Of a stretch of 64,000 nucleotides of DNA, positions 21,701 through 33,380 are shown one piece after another. Position 1 is the first letter of the stretch. Each line of letters opens with the position of its first letter. The stretch spans positions 14,646,769 through 14,710,768 of the forward strand of contig NC_089727.1 of NCBI RefSeq assembly GCF_035083965.1, written 5' to 3'. The stretch comes from Branchiostoma lanceolatum. Its lineage: Eukaryota; Chordata; Leptocardii; Amphioxiformes; Branchiostomatidae. Made by a program: the position numbers and the translations under genes. The notes under the pieces are model-generated. The model searched no databases and had not been told where the DNA came from. It was given only the letters and a program-made list of their open reading frames with translations.

Positions 21701-24700
21701 AATGATAAACAGGGCTAAAAATTCACTTTGAGGAATAGGTGCACCAGTGCATCTAACCTAGAAATTTAAATGCACAAAAAAATAATTGGTGCACAACACA
21801 GATAAAGTAGAATGTGAGCAAAAGCTAATTACAAACCTTACTACCTCTCATCAGAGCTTTAATACCTGAATCTGAATTCTATAGCTAACTTCACTGTTTA
21901 CCCTACACGAATATCTAGGTGCAACTGAATGCACTTGCAGTCAGACATAAGATGCACAGCTCAGATTTCGGTGCACAGATATTATGCACCCAGTGTTTTG
22001 AGCCAGGATAAAATTGATTCTATTGCTGTGTTGACTGCGTTACATGCAAATTCTTTTCTTCATGACAGCTGGTCATCAAATGTCTGCATCAGTCAGACCT
22101 CAATTATTTAAGTCTAAGTTCAATATGAATAGTAACATAGTTACATGAATGACATGAAAAATGCATCATAGACACAAATTAAAACTCATAAAAAACAGGT
22201 GGCTGCGTAGAACACAAATAGATTTCAGCCCGCAGTCAAAAGTTCTGTGAAGTAAGACTAAGAGCAATCGTTATGTTTAGCCATACCTAGTATGGCTCAC
22301 CATATTGTTTTTGTCAGGTTTCTTCTTCTCCTTCTCCGCCCGCAGTCAAAAGTTCTGTGAAGTAAGACTAAGAGCAATCGTTATGTTTAGCCATACCTAG
22401 TATGGCTCACCATATTGTTTTTGTCAGGTTTCATCTCCTTCTCCTCCTTCTCCTGTCAAATCTTCAAATCAATTCATCTGTCATTCTTAGACCAAATGAC
22501 CTGCAACAAGGCATTTTTTTCTTCATTTTTTCGTTATGATTATAGACCTTTAAAGTGATTTAAAGGTGCGCTAGTCTTCTTACCAAATGTGATATGACAC
22601 TGCCTAGGACATGTGCGTGCAGGGATTTGTTCACACCTTTGGCATATCACTTCAGAATTTTTTTTCTTGATTTTTGGCTATTTTCAGAACTAAGATACAC
22701 ATCTCCAGTTCCTATATATTAAACCAAAATGATGTGAAATTTGACATGTGTCTACCCTGGTCTTGGGGAGGAGTATGGCTAAACATGCTGTATTTACTCA
22801 GGGCCCAGGGGCAAATGATGGCCTTTCTAGTTATCATAATGGTATTGTCCCCTTTTCAACCCAGGCTATGAGGTCTAACATGAGAATAACTTGATATCAT
22901 TTCACACAGCTGACACAGAGCTAGTGGATGTAACAGAGATGACACAAAATGTAGACACTGTAATTACATGTCCCTCACCTGAACATTACAGTTTTTCCCA
23001 CCAATGTTTCTATTGTTCACATTCCTGAGCTGATGGCATAGGCTGATAAACCCAGGCCCTGTTTTATCGTCCTAACTATCTCTTGCATAATTGAAGGAAA
23101 GTCGTCTAGCTAGCTGGAAGGACTTGAATTGTCCATATCTTTTGTCATCTTTGTACTGAATGACCTAAAATGGCCCTTAATCCTGCAGATGTCAGTCCAT
23201 GACATGTGGAGGATTGATAGTATTGTTGTTTTTAAATATCACCAGCCGGAGTTTATATTATATGGCCATCAGACCATGAATCAAATGATGAAACATGTTT
23301 TTTATTGTGACTGTGTGCTATCTGCAAAAAAAAATGCCAGCAACACAAATGTAAAATCAAAATTTCTAAACAAACATGAAATTTATTTTACTTATGATGT
23401 ATTGTACATGGATCACCTACATGGGAAAAGTATACCAGGCAACACACCTGTTTTTATTGCATTCTATGTGTATGTTGTTGGTAGATACATTTAAACAAAG
23501 TCTGTTTTGTTGTAACCAGTTGTAGTAATGGATGATTTTTACGTGGTCTATTTTTCCAGTATGTTGAGCGGCCAAAGTATAGGCCAAGATATTTTAAGTC
23601 AACCTGTGATATTTGTTGTCCCTGGGTGATTTTAGATCCTTTACTGGGATCAAAGCTTGGGTAGATTCCTACCCTGGGTGCCATTCTTGTTATTTTTACG
23701 CTTGGGTACAAGAGGACTACAATGATGATGGTAACCAGGCAAGTAAGATTCCTCCCTTAACTTGTGCATCTTTTTCTGCAGCTTCGACCAGTGGAGGCCA
23801 CTACAGACAGCAGCTTTCTCCCACGCCTGGGATCAGCCCTCCACCACACCTCACTGCTGATGAGGTCATGCCTAAAGTGGACATCAGCTTGGATCCAGGT
23901 AACATTCATTTTCTTCACATCCTGTCACTAGTGATTACCCCGTGAGAATGGTCTGAGGTATTGTTTTCTGTCTGTGTGTTTGTTTGCTTGTCTTGGTGTG
24001 CGACTCCGTAGTTATTTGACTATTGTAGAGTGACAGGATGCAAGATGGAAGATGGTGTAAATGGAGACTGGCAGGATGGGAATGTTGACTTGGACGGGTC
24101 ATCAAAGTTGATTAAAATCTTATCTCCCATCATTTATATAGAAACCTAGCTTGGTGATGCTAGCCTTCCATGTCTTTTCTATGATTACAAAATGTATGTG
24201 CATATCAGGGAGAGAAATTCAGTTATTCAGATTTTAGAATTAATTATAGAATTCTTTCAACATTTCCTACCTGGAGGGTGCAATCATAGATCCCATACGC
24301 CGAATCAAAAGGATTTGTGCAACTTAAAGTGAGTTATCTGGCACACCCTTTCATGTCGGTTGTACAAATGTAGACTTTAATGAGGACAGTGTCTCCACGG
24401 TGATTCAGGGAAGATCAAAGTTTTATGGTAATGTGGAAGGACATGGCAATAATTGTGTCTTCAGGCAGAAGCACTTTCATGTTCCAACAAAAGACGTTCC
24501 TGGTAATTGCTGCTTTTTCTTTTACCACACGGGTCCCCTTAGTAGTCTGTTCTAATTGGGCAGTAGAAAGTCTCTAGCTTCTGTTCCATTCATGCACAAT
24601 AATGTTTTCAGTACATCACAGGGAAAGTCAATTCCTAATATGGCCAAAAGTGCCCAAGAAGACCACTGAAGGGACAAAATCTGGTCTATGTGGACAAGCG

Positions 24701-25325
24701 GTCAATGTAGACAAGATTCTTAATGCTTGTGTCAGTGGGAAAAATCATCTAAGGGACCCCTAAAAAGTGTGTACTTGTACTGGTTGAAATTTTCTGTAGT
24801 TTCTCATGAAATATTTCTCAATCAACAGTGTGAGTATTGAATAGAATGCTTGTATGGGTTACATTGGGTTGTAGTGACAAAGCTAGAGATAAAGCTTAAG
24901 GCTAGTGTGAGACTGCAGAAGTCAGTCTCTACAAATCAACCCTGTGACACAGTCTAACAAACAGGACTCTTGTGACTGTTTCTCCAGGTGACCTTGCTCT
25001 TGCATCCATTCCAGGAGCCAAAGACAATTTTGACCCTCGCAAACGCACCTTCACCGACGACGAGCTCAAACCGCAGCCCATGATGAAGAAATCGAAAAAG
25101 GTCTACGTGCCAACTGATCGGAAGGACGACAGGTATTGGCAGCGCCGCCAGAAAAACAACATGGCAGCAAAGCGCTCGCGGGATGCCCGCCGAGTCAAGG
25201 AGAATCAGATCGCCATGCGAGCCAGCTTCTTGGAAAAGGAGAACAACGTCTTGAGACAGGAGCTGTTGAAAGTCAAGGAGGAAAATGCTTACCTGAAAAA
25301 GAAGCTAACCAAGTATGAGCCGTAA
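9640..25325 (+). CDS. PAR-domain bZIP transcription factor (HLF/TEF/DBP family)
   Basis: Five coding exons join in phase: 9640-9757, 15247-15368, 18222-19188, 23782-23898 and 24988-25325, giving 553 codons. Residues 21-27 resemble the LLENP region of HLF. The end of exon 2 and start of exon 3 encode the family block [12 protein letters not shown]...[14 protein letters not shown]. Residues about 455-480 form the PAR segment ([17 protein letters not shown]). Residues 488-512 are the basic DNA-binding region with [13 protein letters not shown]. The zipper follows with L523, L530, V537, L544 and Y551. Family members bind D-box sites TTAYGTAA as dimers and act as circadian or developmental regulators in the nucleus. 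The SAFLGP block is closest to HLF, but one amphioxus gene may be ancestral to all three vertebrate paralogues, so no symbol is assigned. Unusual is the roughly 250-codon expansion inside exon 3; vertebrate members are about 300 residues in total. The start at 9640 is the first in-frame ATG. Confidence 0.93.
11248..11312. repeat. Short inverted repeat
   Basis: GCCCGCTACCAGAGTTGG (11248-11265) is exactly reverse-complemented at 11295-11312. Probably a small fold-back element in intron 1. Confidence 0.7.
12937..13319. repeat. 383-bp direct duplication, copy 1
   Basis: Begins AAATGTCATCATTCATAGAA and ends at AGTCTGAC; near-identical to 14532-14913. This copy carries about 20 extra bases (near 13118-13138) absent from the second copy, while the second copy has other small insertions. 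Confidence 0.85.
14532..14913. repeat. 383-bp direct duplication, copy 2
   Basis: Second copy of the intronic repeat, offset about 1595 bases from the first and in the same orientation. Differences are scattered substitutions and short indels. Confidence 0.85.
15247..15368 (+). CDS. PAR-bZIP coding exon 2
   Basis: The acceptor is TTGCTACAG|CG. Two bases complete an Ala codon, then 40 codons include GKDRKQLD and [12 protein letters not shown], matching the region of HLF before LEYMDL. The donor is AAG|GTACTC (weak but in phase 0). Confidence 0.9.
16311..16354. repeat. (TTTG)n microsatellite
   Basis: Eleven uninterrupted TTTG units, preceded by ATTACCTTCACCAAG. The combination looks like the end of a dispersed repeat. 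Confidence 0.9.
17884..18045. repeat. 54-bp minisatellite, three copies
   Basis: Units begin at 17884, 17938 and 17992 with AGGAGTTGTGCTGTTCTC as the core and GTTTTGTG at the end. The period of 54 is a multiple of three, so both strands stay open across the array. It lies 177 bases upstream of exon 3. Confidence 0.9.
18222..19188 (+). CDS. PAR-bZIP coding exon 3 (expanded)
   Basis: The acceptor TTTCAAG|CTC opens in phase 0 with [16 protein letters not shown]. The exon runs 322 codons plus one base to the donor CTAT|GTAAGT. An internal donor AAGC|GTAAGC at 18426/18427 is also phase 1 and would yield a vertebrate-sized protein of 299 codons. Residues 144-149 (LDLSKR) and 397-402 (PEDLSL) resemble CtBP-binding motifs. 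The HPGIP stretch after the internal donor resembles a DLSSR...HPGIP segment recalled from vertebrate HLF. The rest of the extension is His-, Pro- and Ser-rich and unrecognised. The frame stays open past the internal donor for 254 codons, arguing that it is really translated. Confidence 0.85.
19327..19635 (-). other. Unassigned minus-strand open segment in intron 3
   Basis: An open frame of about 102 codons ends with a stop at 19327 and lacks an ATG at its 5' end. The composition is protein-like, with stretches such as [17 protein letters not shown] and [16 protein letters not shown], rather than the Lys/Asn/Ile pattern of random AT-rich DNA. No family is recognised. It could be the 3' exon of a nested gene, a retrocopy fragment, or chance. 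Confidence 0.3.
21710..22006. mobile_element. hAT-like MITE (GTGCAC family), copy 1
   Basis: Starts CAGGGCTAAAAATTCAC and ends GTTTTGAGCCAG (inverted). GATAAA occurs on both sides (21704-21709 and 22007-22012). The interior is rich in GGTGCAC. The same sequence occurs in opposite orientation at 41105-41536. No transposase ORF. Confidence 0.7.
22228..22447. repeat. 110-bp tandem duplication
   Basis: Two virtually identical units start at 22228 and 22338 with GCCCGCAGTCAAAAGTTCTG. Each contains the palindrome AGCCATACCTAGTATGGCT and ends in CTTCTC-type microsatellite sequence. Confidence 0.9.
23782..23898 (+). CDS. PAR-bZIP coding exon 4
   Basis: The acceptor TTTCTGCAG|CT completes a Ser (or Pro, with the short exon 3) codon. 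Thirty-eight codons follow, including [11 protein letters not shown] and VDISLDP, corresponding to the TPSPIDP..PDP stretch of HLF. The donor is CCAG|GTAACA, phase 1. Confidence 0.88.
24988..25325 (+). CDS. PAR-bZIP coding exon 5 (PAR segment, bZIP, stop)
   Basis: The acceptor TTTCTCCAG|GT completes a Gly codon. The exon encodes DLALASIPG, the PAR core ELKPQPM, the basic region [13 protein letters not shown] and the leucine zipper, ending KYEP before TAA. The protein lacks the few residues that follow KYE in vertebrate members. Confidence 0.96.
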
Positions 25326-27560
25326 ATACTGCTTGTTAGCAGAAGGGAGGGGGGCATTAAATTTGAGAGAAGGGATCACATTGTTTCCACTGAACTCAAC
25401 AAGATCGTCACTTTTTTTAGCTATAAAAAGGATGGGGAGTAGTCATGTAGTAGTCATAAACCACAGGGATGTTAAAACCTGGATTTAACCATTTTGTAAG
25501 TGTCTACGTGTGTAAATGTAACGTTACTGTGCTCAGTTTTCTCAGTTTTGTAGAATTATTGACTTCACACACACAACCTAAAGCCTCATTTCAGACAAAT
25601 ACCTCTGAGGTCATGTTTGTGGGGACAGTGTTTACTCTCATGTGAATTTCAGCTTGACAGCCAATGTGCCAGTGTTCAATCTTATATTCCAAAATATGCA
25701 GGAGGCAAGTACATTTCCTTGTGCCTGTTGAAGGATATTCCCAACTTTCAGATGACTTACTTTGAGCAGGTATTTGAATATGATGTACTTTGTGTCTATG
25801 CCCTGTAATGTATAGTACTTAGGCCAGTTTAGAACAATTCTGTACAAGAGACACATGTTTATAAGAGAGTCATCTTTTGAGAAGAAGTTCCTTTTTTTGA
25901 TTTTTCATTTAGTTGTTGTGAAATTAAGCTTGGCTGGATGTACCGCCATGGTGCTCTCTTACATGTACTTGGAGTTTTTTCTCAGACTTGGTCTTATTGA
26001 AGCGTCACCATTTCTTGTAATTTTGTGAAAGTTGCAACATGTGATACTTTACTGTAATTAGAAATGTCTTTTAAAGGTGGTTTTAAAGGTAAATCCTTGA
26101 GAAATTTGCTTGGGTCACAGTGTTGGTTTGTCCTTCAGGATTTCATCTAGTCATGGGTTGACATAAAATGTACCATGTATTATAATAGACTGTTATGATA
26201 AATACACAGGACTGAGTCTTGTCTATAGCCAAAGCAAATAACATTGAATATTTAGAAGGATATCTAGGACAGGAATACAGTGAAATAAGCAACTTTGTTA
26301 TTGTAGTATGTTTGGTGCGTTTGTTGTGAATTGCAACAATTTATGCCAACCAACACAAAGCTTGTGCATTCAATATGTAAGTTAAGGCCAGCCATTTAGT
26401 TTAAAGAACTCAAGTTTAACCCAGTCAACTTCGAACCTTTTGCATTGTAGCTTGTATATTTCATATAGACTGTCTCTATTTGATGCGGTGGCATGATTTG
26501 GTGACATCTAATTTAAGGTGAAACATTTTGTTTTAACATTCCAGACAAGAAATACTCACAACACTCCATGTAAATGGCAATCTTTTTATGAAAATTTTCA
26601 GGCATGATCACTTGCATATCGAAACGTCATAGGAAAAAAGACCAAAAAAATATTTGATGATTTTGTGAGGAAATTGGCTGTGTTGTAAATTCTGTGCAGA
26701 TAATGTCATTTGGTTATGCAATGAAAGTAGTGTGTACAGTTTTGCATGACAAGCCGTTCAGTATAATATAACCAGCTGCTGCCGCGTTGCGTGCCTGCGA
26801 AGCTGGTGTGTTATGCCAAAGGGCGATTATACCAGCTATACAGAGATACAGATACAGATGAAACAGTGCAGAGTAATAATCAAGTACATTCTAAGGAGTA
26901 CATGAATGAACATTGGAAGGGCTTGGCCATAGCTTGTATTTGCTCCACACAATCAGTGTACACAATGTAATATGCCTTCTGGTGTGATAAGATAATTACA
27001 ATATTTTTCCTTCTAAGAACTTCTGATCAGTTTGATATCCCCCTGCCAATTGTCACTTGATCATGAGGACCTATAATGTGCAAAAATTGTCTCAAAACAG
27101 TTTATTAGAGATGTCTAGATATAACTTGATGCGGTTAGTCAATTAATAAGTGCCTTCCGGTGCAAAGTTTGCCCATATTGCAGTGTTCTGGTGGACCCCT
27201 AAGTAACTGAAGGTGCCATACAGGTAGCCTCTTTAGCAGGCTCTACAAGTCATGCAGGCTTCTTGGGGGCTTATAGCTCCAGATCTAGGCGGCCTGCAAG
27301 ACATCAAGTACAATTAGAGAACTAGCATTCCATCAGAAAAAAAGTGTTAAGACCCCAAAAGTTTGAATCCTAGAGCCTGCTAAAAAGGAAACCATAAAGG
27401 TATTAGTTTGTTATAGTTTTTTTGGGAAGCTAAGATGCTGGGAAACGTTTCATATATTTGGAGGCCCGTTGTGCCTTGAGTCCTTAACAACAGTACATAG
27501 CAGAAAACCCTGAGTAGGAAAGAGTTGCTTAAAGGTATTATAATAAAGATTAAATCTACC
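25326..27560 (+). other. Probable 3' UTR and downstream flank of the bZIP gene
   Basis: No coding signal. AATAAA occurs at 27542-27547, and an ATTAAA lies only 30 bases past the stop (25356-25361). The real polyadenylation site cannot be fixed. A short stretch at about 26770-26862, ending in GATACAGATACAGAT, looks like a LINE or SINE 3' tail. Confidence 0.4.
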
Positions 27561-28390
27561 CAAGAAAGACATCACTGAAGACCATATGTATTGTTTCTCA
27601 GAGAGGAAAGTGAAACTGAAGTGTCTTCGCTGATAACTGTGGGCAAACATCAAACTTAGAACAGGTAGATGGAAAACACTAAGGAGGACAGTAAATATCA
27701 AGTGGGAAGGTTTTGAATGATGGCCATCCTGTTTTAAGATTCCTGTTTTTAGATTCCTGTTTGAAGATTCAGTTCTGTTTGCATGCTCATTGACAACTGT
27801 AGGTAAGGTATCACCCACCATACAGCCCTGATGTCCTGTGCTACTATAGCTATAAGATAACCTCAGCAAATGTTACTAAAGAAGGCTACATTTTGTGACA
27901 CTACGGCTGTCAACAAACCAATGTTGCATTGTATTGAAAATTTGCAAGTTGTCAACTGACACAGCCATTGCTAACGAATATGACATTTAGCATATGTAAG
28001 ATAGTGATGTCATTCTTGTAACCAGTTTTCTTACACTTTTCACCTATGTTAGACATGTTAATGTGTATCTAGAATTGTGAATCCCTTCTGGTGTGGTCTT
28101 ACGAAGTGTCTATTTTAAAGTTTAGTCAGGATTGTAAATTGCTATCAGCATGGTATTGAAAATAATGAAAGGAAAAGGAAATATGGTGTATTTTTGTGAA
28201 AAGCCAGAGAAAATATAGCGATATTGTAAATGTGTAAATTAGTGAGAGCTACATCAAATGTTATCTGCTGAAAATGAACTTGATCTTAAAAGAACACAGA
28301 TGACATTAAATGTTTGATGGTCTTTACATGGTTGTGTTGATTCTTTTTCAATGTATTCTTGTACAGTATTTGATGAAAGGTGGCTAAATA
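27561..28390. other. No gene recognised
   Basis: A minus-strand ORF of 139 codons (27450-27869) has no recognisable motif or splice context. The remainder is AT-rich. Confidence 0.4.
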
Positions 28391-28394
28391 TATG

Positions 28395-29020
28395 GCATCC
28401 CCACACCCTGGGGGTAGAGATATACTGTAGAAAAACATCCCCACACCCAAGACATAGACTGTAGGATAACATCCCCCACACCCAGGGGATAGAAATAGAC
28501 CGTAGGATGACATCCCCAAACCCATTGGGTAGAGATAAACTGTAAGAATGACACCCCCCACACCCAGGGGGTAGAGATAGGCTGTTGTGGGTGACATCCC
28601 CCACACCAAAGGGGTAGAGATATGGTGAGGTCCCCACACCCAGGGGGTAGAGACAGGGTGAGGTCCCCACACCCAGGGGGTAGAGATACATTGTAGGATG
28701 ATATCCCCACACCCAAGGCATAGACTGTGGGGTGACATCCCACACACCCAAGGGGTAGAGGTAGTGTGACATCCCCCATACCAAGGGGGTAGAGACAGGG
28801 TGTGGTCCCCCACACCCAGGGGGTAGAGATAAACTGTAGGAAAACATCCCCACATGCAAGGCATAGACTATAGGAAGACATTTCTACAGCCAGGGGGTAG
28901 AGATGGACTGTGGGGTGACATTCCCCACACCCAGGGGGTAGAGATGGACTGTGGGGTGACATCCCCACACCCAGGGGGTAGAAATAGGCGGTAGTGTGAC
29001 ATCCCCACACCCACTGTAGG
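28395..29020. repeat. Minisatellite, about 16 units of 36-44 bp
   Basis: The unit core is CCCCACACCCAGGGGGTAGAG followed by a variable ATA.ACTGTAGG.TGACAT tail. Unit length and spacing vary. Because the unit contains no minus-strand stop in any frame, three overlapping minus ORFs of 190-208 codons arise; these are artefacts of the repeat. Confidence 0.95.
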
Positions 29021-29039
29021 GTGGCATCAACTAGCCCAG

Positions 29040-31480
29040 GAGCAAGGATCCTGGTCCATTCTGAAGTCGAATTATGAAAGCATTATCACTAAATTCTGTC
29101 CTACAGTAATTATATCACCGTTACAACCTCTGCTACCTTGCCAAATGCCGAAAGTTGTGTTGGTTTATCAATCGCTAACATGAAGGTAACGTTATATTCA
29201 ATTACAGAAGTGTCCAATCTATGACATGGTTTAGTCAGATTTTCTCCAGCTACATACCGATTTTCTAATAATAAGACAACTTCGATGGTTGGTAACGTTA
29301 AGCATCAAAATTGTTGATCACCTTCAAATCCTCAAGGTCGCTTGATCATTATGTAAAAAAATGTCACCCATCCTCTTTTCACTGTTGGGTGGGCGATAAT
29401 TGTTGGGTTCCCTAATTACACCATAAATCATAACATCAGCGGAAAGTCAAGCGATGATTCCGGCTGTTGGCACTTGGTGTGTAACGTTAGTCTCTACCAG
29501 GCTCCGCGCGATTGCTGGGAAAATAGTAGAAATCGGCCAAATAGAGTGAATAGTATGCCAGGGGTAGTCCGCTATACAATGAAGCTCAATAGGAGATCCA
29601 CGTCCGCTACTTTGTGTGCTCTGTTAACTGTAATATAGGGACGAAAACATAGGCGAGAAATTCCAACTTGAAGGCTCTCCCTAAACCTACATGTATGTCT
29701 GCTTTTTTAAAGGCTGTTACTTTGCTCTACCACAGATCATGATGAAGGAACTCCACTTTAATTCTCGGTTCACATATTTCTACAGGATGTGGTAATGATG
29801 GCAAATTCTAGCCATTGTTGAAAACCCACCAGCCTCGCTAATTTCTCGTGACAGTTTCACATTTATCAAGCCCGCGCGCCTTGGTGGTGGAGGTAGCAGC
29901 GGTTTTACGAGGTGGGCGCGCTCAGGTTGGATTGGGTGGGGTGATGTGGTGATACAGTACCTTGATGGCCTCAAGTAATTCATCACCGATGATATGTTTA
30001 CAACAGTGCTATTTTTCCATGTCAGTGAACGTCACTGTTGCTTTTCTTAATCACCATTTTGTGACGAGTTAAAGTTGGAACCAAAAATTGCAGCCGAATG
30101 AAAATGGAGATGAGCAAACAGACAAGGTCTTCTAAACCTTTTCCCATCCCCAATTTGTGTGACGCAAGTCCTCCTGTGTGAATGTTCGCTGAGTTCATCA
30201 AAAGACTCAAAATACACCATACAAAAATATTTAGTTTCTAATAGAAACCCCTTCAATGGCCGAAGTATTCCACTCATAGATGACATGATTTTTTGGCACT
30301 TGATACCAAGAGGTCGTTCGAAAGACCTAGACATTGAAAACCCAAAACGCCACAATATATATATAAGAGAACCTCTTGTTACGAAAAGTCTCTTTAAGTG
30401 TTTTTGGTGACGTGCTGAGCATTTTTCCCCAGAGAGCCGCTATTGTCGACATGGCCGAATCGCGCCCTAGCGGACGCCGCTAATATACCACCAAAAGGGA
30501 AAGGTAGTATTTACCAACATATGTTGGTGGAATAATAGTACTGTCCAACATTTGTCCAAGCAGAAGCTTTTGACGTGATACTATGCGTTTTGTAGCCAAA
30601 TTGGGGTAGTGACATAAAGAAAACGGGACAAAATCGAAAGCCCGACAAAAACACTGAAAACTGATGATTTTTGACTGATGTATCATGAGTGTTTCTCATC
30701 GATTATAAATCATACCAGTTGATCATCTTTTCTCCCAAATGACAGAAGTTATTCAAAGTCTTCTTGAGTTATGCTGGTCATTTACATACACGCATACAAA
30801 CGCTCCCCAAAACATAACCTTCTCGGCGAAGGTAATGATCACAGACTTGCCTGTCTAAATGGCGCTCCTAGCGGCTCGCCTGACAATTACCGCCCCCGCC
30901 CAGCAAGAGATTGTGTAAACGCAGGCTAACAGTCCAGACGTACAGGAGGCTAGACCAAAACTGCTATCATTGTATTGAGTTTAGGAAACACTGAAAACTG
31001 ACAGTGACACATTATCTATGACTATGGATTACATTGGGACCAGCTAAATCTATCATACAAGGAACCGTTCAGGGAGGAAGGAAGAGGTAACGGAATAGCT
31101 GTGAGAATGATAATGGACAGGCATGACACAAAGTGAAACATCAAGGAAACCAGAAAATCGAGAAGGATGGAGACAACTGTTTGCTTCATCTTCGGTGGTG
31201 CCCCAACGTTGCAATAGTTAGACTAAGGATAGATGAGAACTGAATTGAGTTGGTTTCATTTGTAGTGTTTCACATTATTATAAGCGTCCGGGGCCCCAAA
31301 CTACGTGTCTGTCTGACGTAATTTGTTTAAAAAAAATGAAATTTAAAACTTTGATGCAATAAAACCTTGAATCACCAGACTGCCCTTCCCCCTTCACCTG
31401 GGTTCTAGTTGATTCTGTACTTATACCTAATATTATCTCAATTGGGCACTCCTGAAGTGCGATACCTTCACCTTTTACTA
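29040..31480. other. No gene recognised; CpG-containing patches
   Basis: CpG-rich patches near 29500-29900 and 30420-30480 could be promoters or decayed elements, but no exon chain could be built from them. Confidence 0.35.
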
Positions 31481-31481
31481 G

Positions 31482-31569
31482 GCGGCGCTTCAGCATGGTC
31501 GTGTCACGGTCAGGTGCAGCCCGATTGTGACGGTCGATGGGGGTCAACGGCTTCAGTACCTGAATGTAG
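31482..31569 (+). CDS. Candidate exon of an unrecognised + strand gene
   Basis: A strong pyrimidine-rich acceptor (CTTCACCTTTTACTAG) and a donor GTAG|GTTAGT bracket 88 bases. They are open in phase 0 to phase 1 and encode residues including LQHGRVTVRCSPIVTVDGG. A second frame is also open, so the coding frame is not certain. No family is recognised, and the link to the exons at 34992 and 35293 is unproven. Confidence 0.3.
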
Positions 31570-32230
31570 GTTAGTATACAGGACAGACAGAACGTTAGAA
31601 AAAAGTCAAAGAGAAGCGTTTTAGAGCTAGCTTGTGAGCTTTCATACTAAAGGAGAGTCATCTACAAACGTGCTTGACAGTACGTCAAACATACCGCGAC
31701 GTTATATGTGTACCAGGTACCATAGATTAAAGGTCAGAAAGTTCAGGTTTGTTGACGTTAAGCCCAGGTGAGTCCGCAGACGTGTGTTACCTGTGCACGT
31801 CTCAGACAGGATTTCTCGATTCCGCGGCTTTTCGGTGCAAGTTTAGAGGACCAGGTATGCAGGTATGTATCTTGTTGTTCCGGTTATGTCGATACATCGA
31901 CTGTTATGCAATGCTAATGCAATGTCAGTTGTTGTGGATGCCTTATTTTGTATGTTTAGAACGATTTGTGGTTGTCCGCCTTAATTACGTTTCAAGGATG
32001 TGACAGTGTGGCGCCTTTTTAATACCAGGACAGTTACTGGCTCGTTTCGAAAATATATCATGAGGCTGGGAGAGAAGCATGTTGTTCTTCTACTGTTGTT
32101 GTTATTGTTCTATCATCATTATCTGGTCGTGAAGGTGTCACGGATGTTAAATTATTGTCTAATGTCAGAAGTTAATGATGAATAAAACTATGGTAAGGTG
32201 AGTTATAGTTCCTTTCCCCAGTTTCTGCAG

Positions 32231-32417
32231 TGCTGGTCACCGAGCTTGCCTGGGTGAACCCACGGCCAGAGCCGGCATCTTCCTTCTGCTGGGGGTACCG
32301 GTGCACAAGTTCGAAGAATCACAGAGCCGACATCTTCCTCATGCTGCGGGGTCCAGTGCAGAGCTCATCGGACTCCATTTTACAGATGTAAAACAAAGAA
32401 ATACCGTATTTCTATGA
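32231..32417 (+). pseudogene. Cytochrome P450 haem-binding exon, fragment
   Basis: After an acceptor (CCCAGTTTCTGCAG) the frame reads SAGHRACLGE..AR..IFLLL...HKFE. This is the P450 cysteine-loop signature (the Cys carries the haem iron) followed by the L-helix, as in the last exon of CYP2-like genes. Homology is lost after about residue 31. The DNA there repeats itself: AGAGCCGGCATCTTCC near 32268 recurs as AGAGCCGACATCTTCC near 32324 in another frame, and the reading frame stops at 32415-32417 without a normal P450 C-terminus. No I-helix or ExxR exon was found nearby. I read it as a decayed or relocated last exon; a real terminal exon of a divergent gene is possible. Confidence 0.55.
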
Positions 32418-32584
32418 TCTTACAACTGTGAAATGAATTCCCATGAGCTTCAAACGGCATAAATATGTCTGTCACTATTTCTTATGGAAACTTGAATTTG
32501 AGTGCTTTGGAAAATGATTCTGTAAAGAAGTACTGTAAAATCTTCATAATTTACCAGAATGATAATAGATATATTCAACCTTAA

Positions 32585-33380
32585 TGACGATCACCTGTGT
32601 TACAGAAGCTCATCATCATAATTTACCCAAATGGTCTATTTTGTGTCAGGACCACAAGTGAAATATACATCCTGTGGAAGTACTGTATCTTAAATTGGCA
32701 TCAATCAGTGTAGAGTGACAAGTCAGTCTGTACTGGTGTCATAACGGAAAACTTTCATAAGTAAATCATGTGCATATCTGCTTATCCGTTCTGCTGTTAT
32801 TGTTGGAAACCTCACACGGTGGCCATGCTTTGCATGCATCTGTAATCAACTTGTGTGTATTCAGTAAAGTTTTGGATGTTGAGGATTAGAAGCGTTACAA
32901 ATAACAAAATATCTAATGGTAACTGAAATAAGGTTTGTTTTTATATTTTAAGTGATAGTGGGAATGCATATAAGCACGAGAGAGTTCGTTTCAATGTACA
33001 ATTTGGACGTTGTTCCTTTGTTAGATTTCTGGCAGTAGCATTTATGACAGATTGAGATTCAGTAGATGTGTTTTTATTACCTTATTTTCTTGTTTATGTC
33101 TAAAGTATTGAATGAAGAATACTTTTCTTTGAATTGTCTCTTTGCTTCTGCTTAAATGTCTTTTTGTATCCTCACGTCAGCTACTGGGCCTCCGGAGTTT
33201 GCCTACAATCAAATTGATTGATAGATGTCCTGACCAGTATTCATAGTTTCTCAATAAGTCAATTATTACATTCAGATTAATTACACTCACCTGTGTTACA
33301 GGTGTATATCAACATAATTTACCCAAATGGTCTTTTGAATGTCCAGACCACGAACGAAAGATGACTGCCGTTAAGGTATT
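32585..33380. repeat. Diverged direct repeat pair
   Basis: The segment around 32592-32690 (with CACCTGTGTTACAG and ATAATTTACCCAAATGGTCT) recurs around 33290-33380 with substitutions. Purpose unknown; the sequence between is AT-rich and shows no gene. Confidence 0.55.

Larger units (their letters stand above)
19189..23781 (+). other. PAR-bZIP intron 3
   Basis: About 4.6 kb. It contains an open minus-strand segment (19327-19635), a hAT-like MITE (21710-22006) and a 110-bp tandem duplication (22228-22447). Otherwise AT-rich noncoding DNA. Confidence 0.6.

Noticed and set aside
27450..27869. Minus-strand ORF of 139 codons
   Set aside because: No recognised domain, no splice context, lies in the likely 3' flank of the bZIP gene, and the composition is compatible with noncoding DNA.
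28254..29010. Three overlapping minus-strand ORFs of about 200 codons
   Set aside because: They are produced by a stop-free minisatellite unit in every frame and have no start context, splice sites or known motif.
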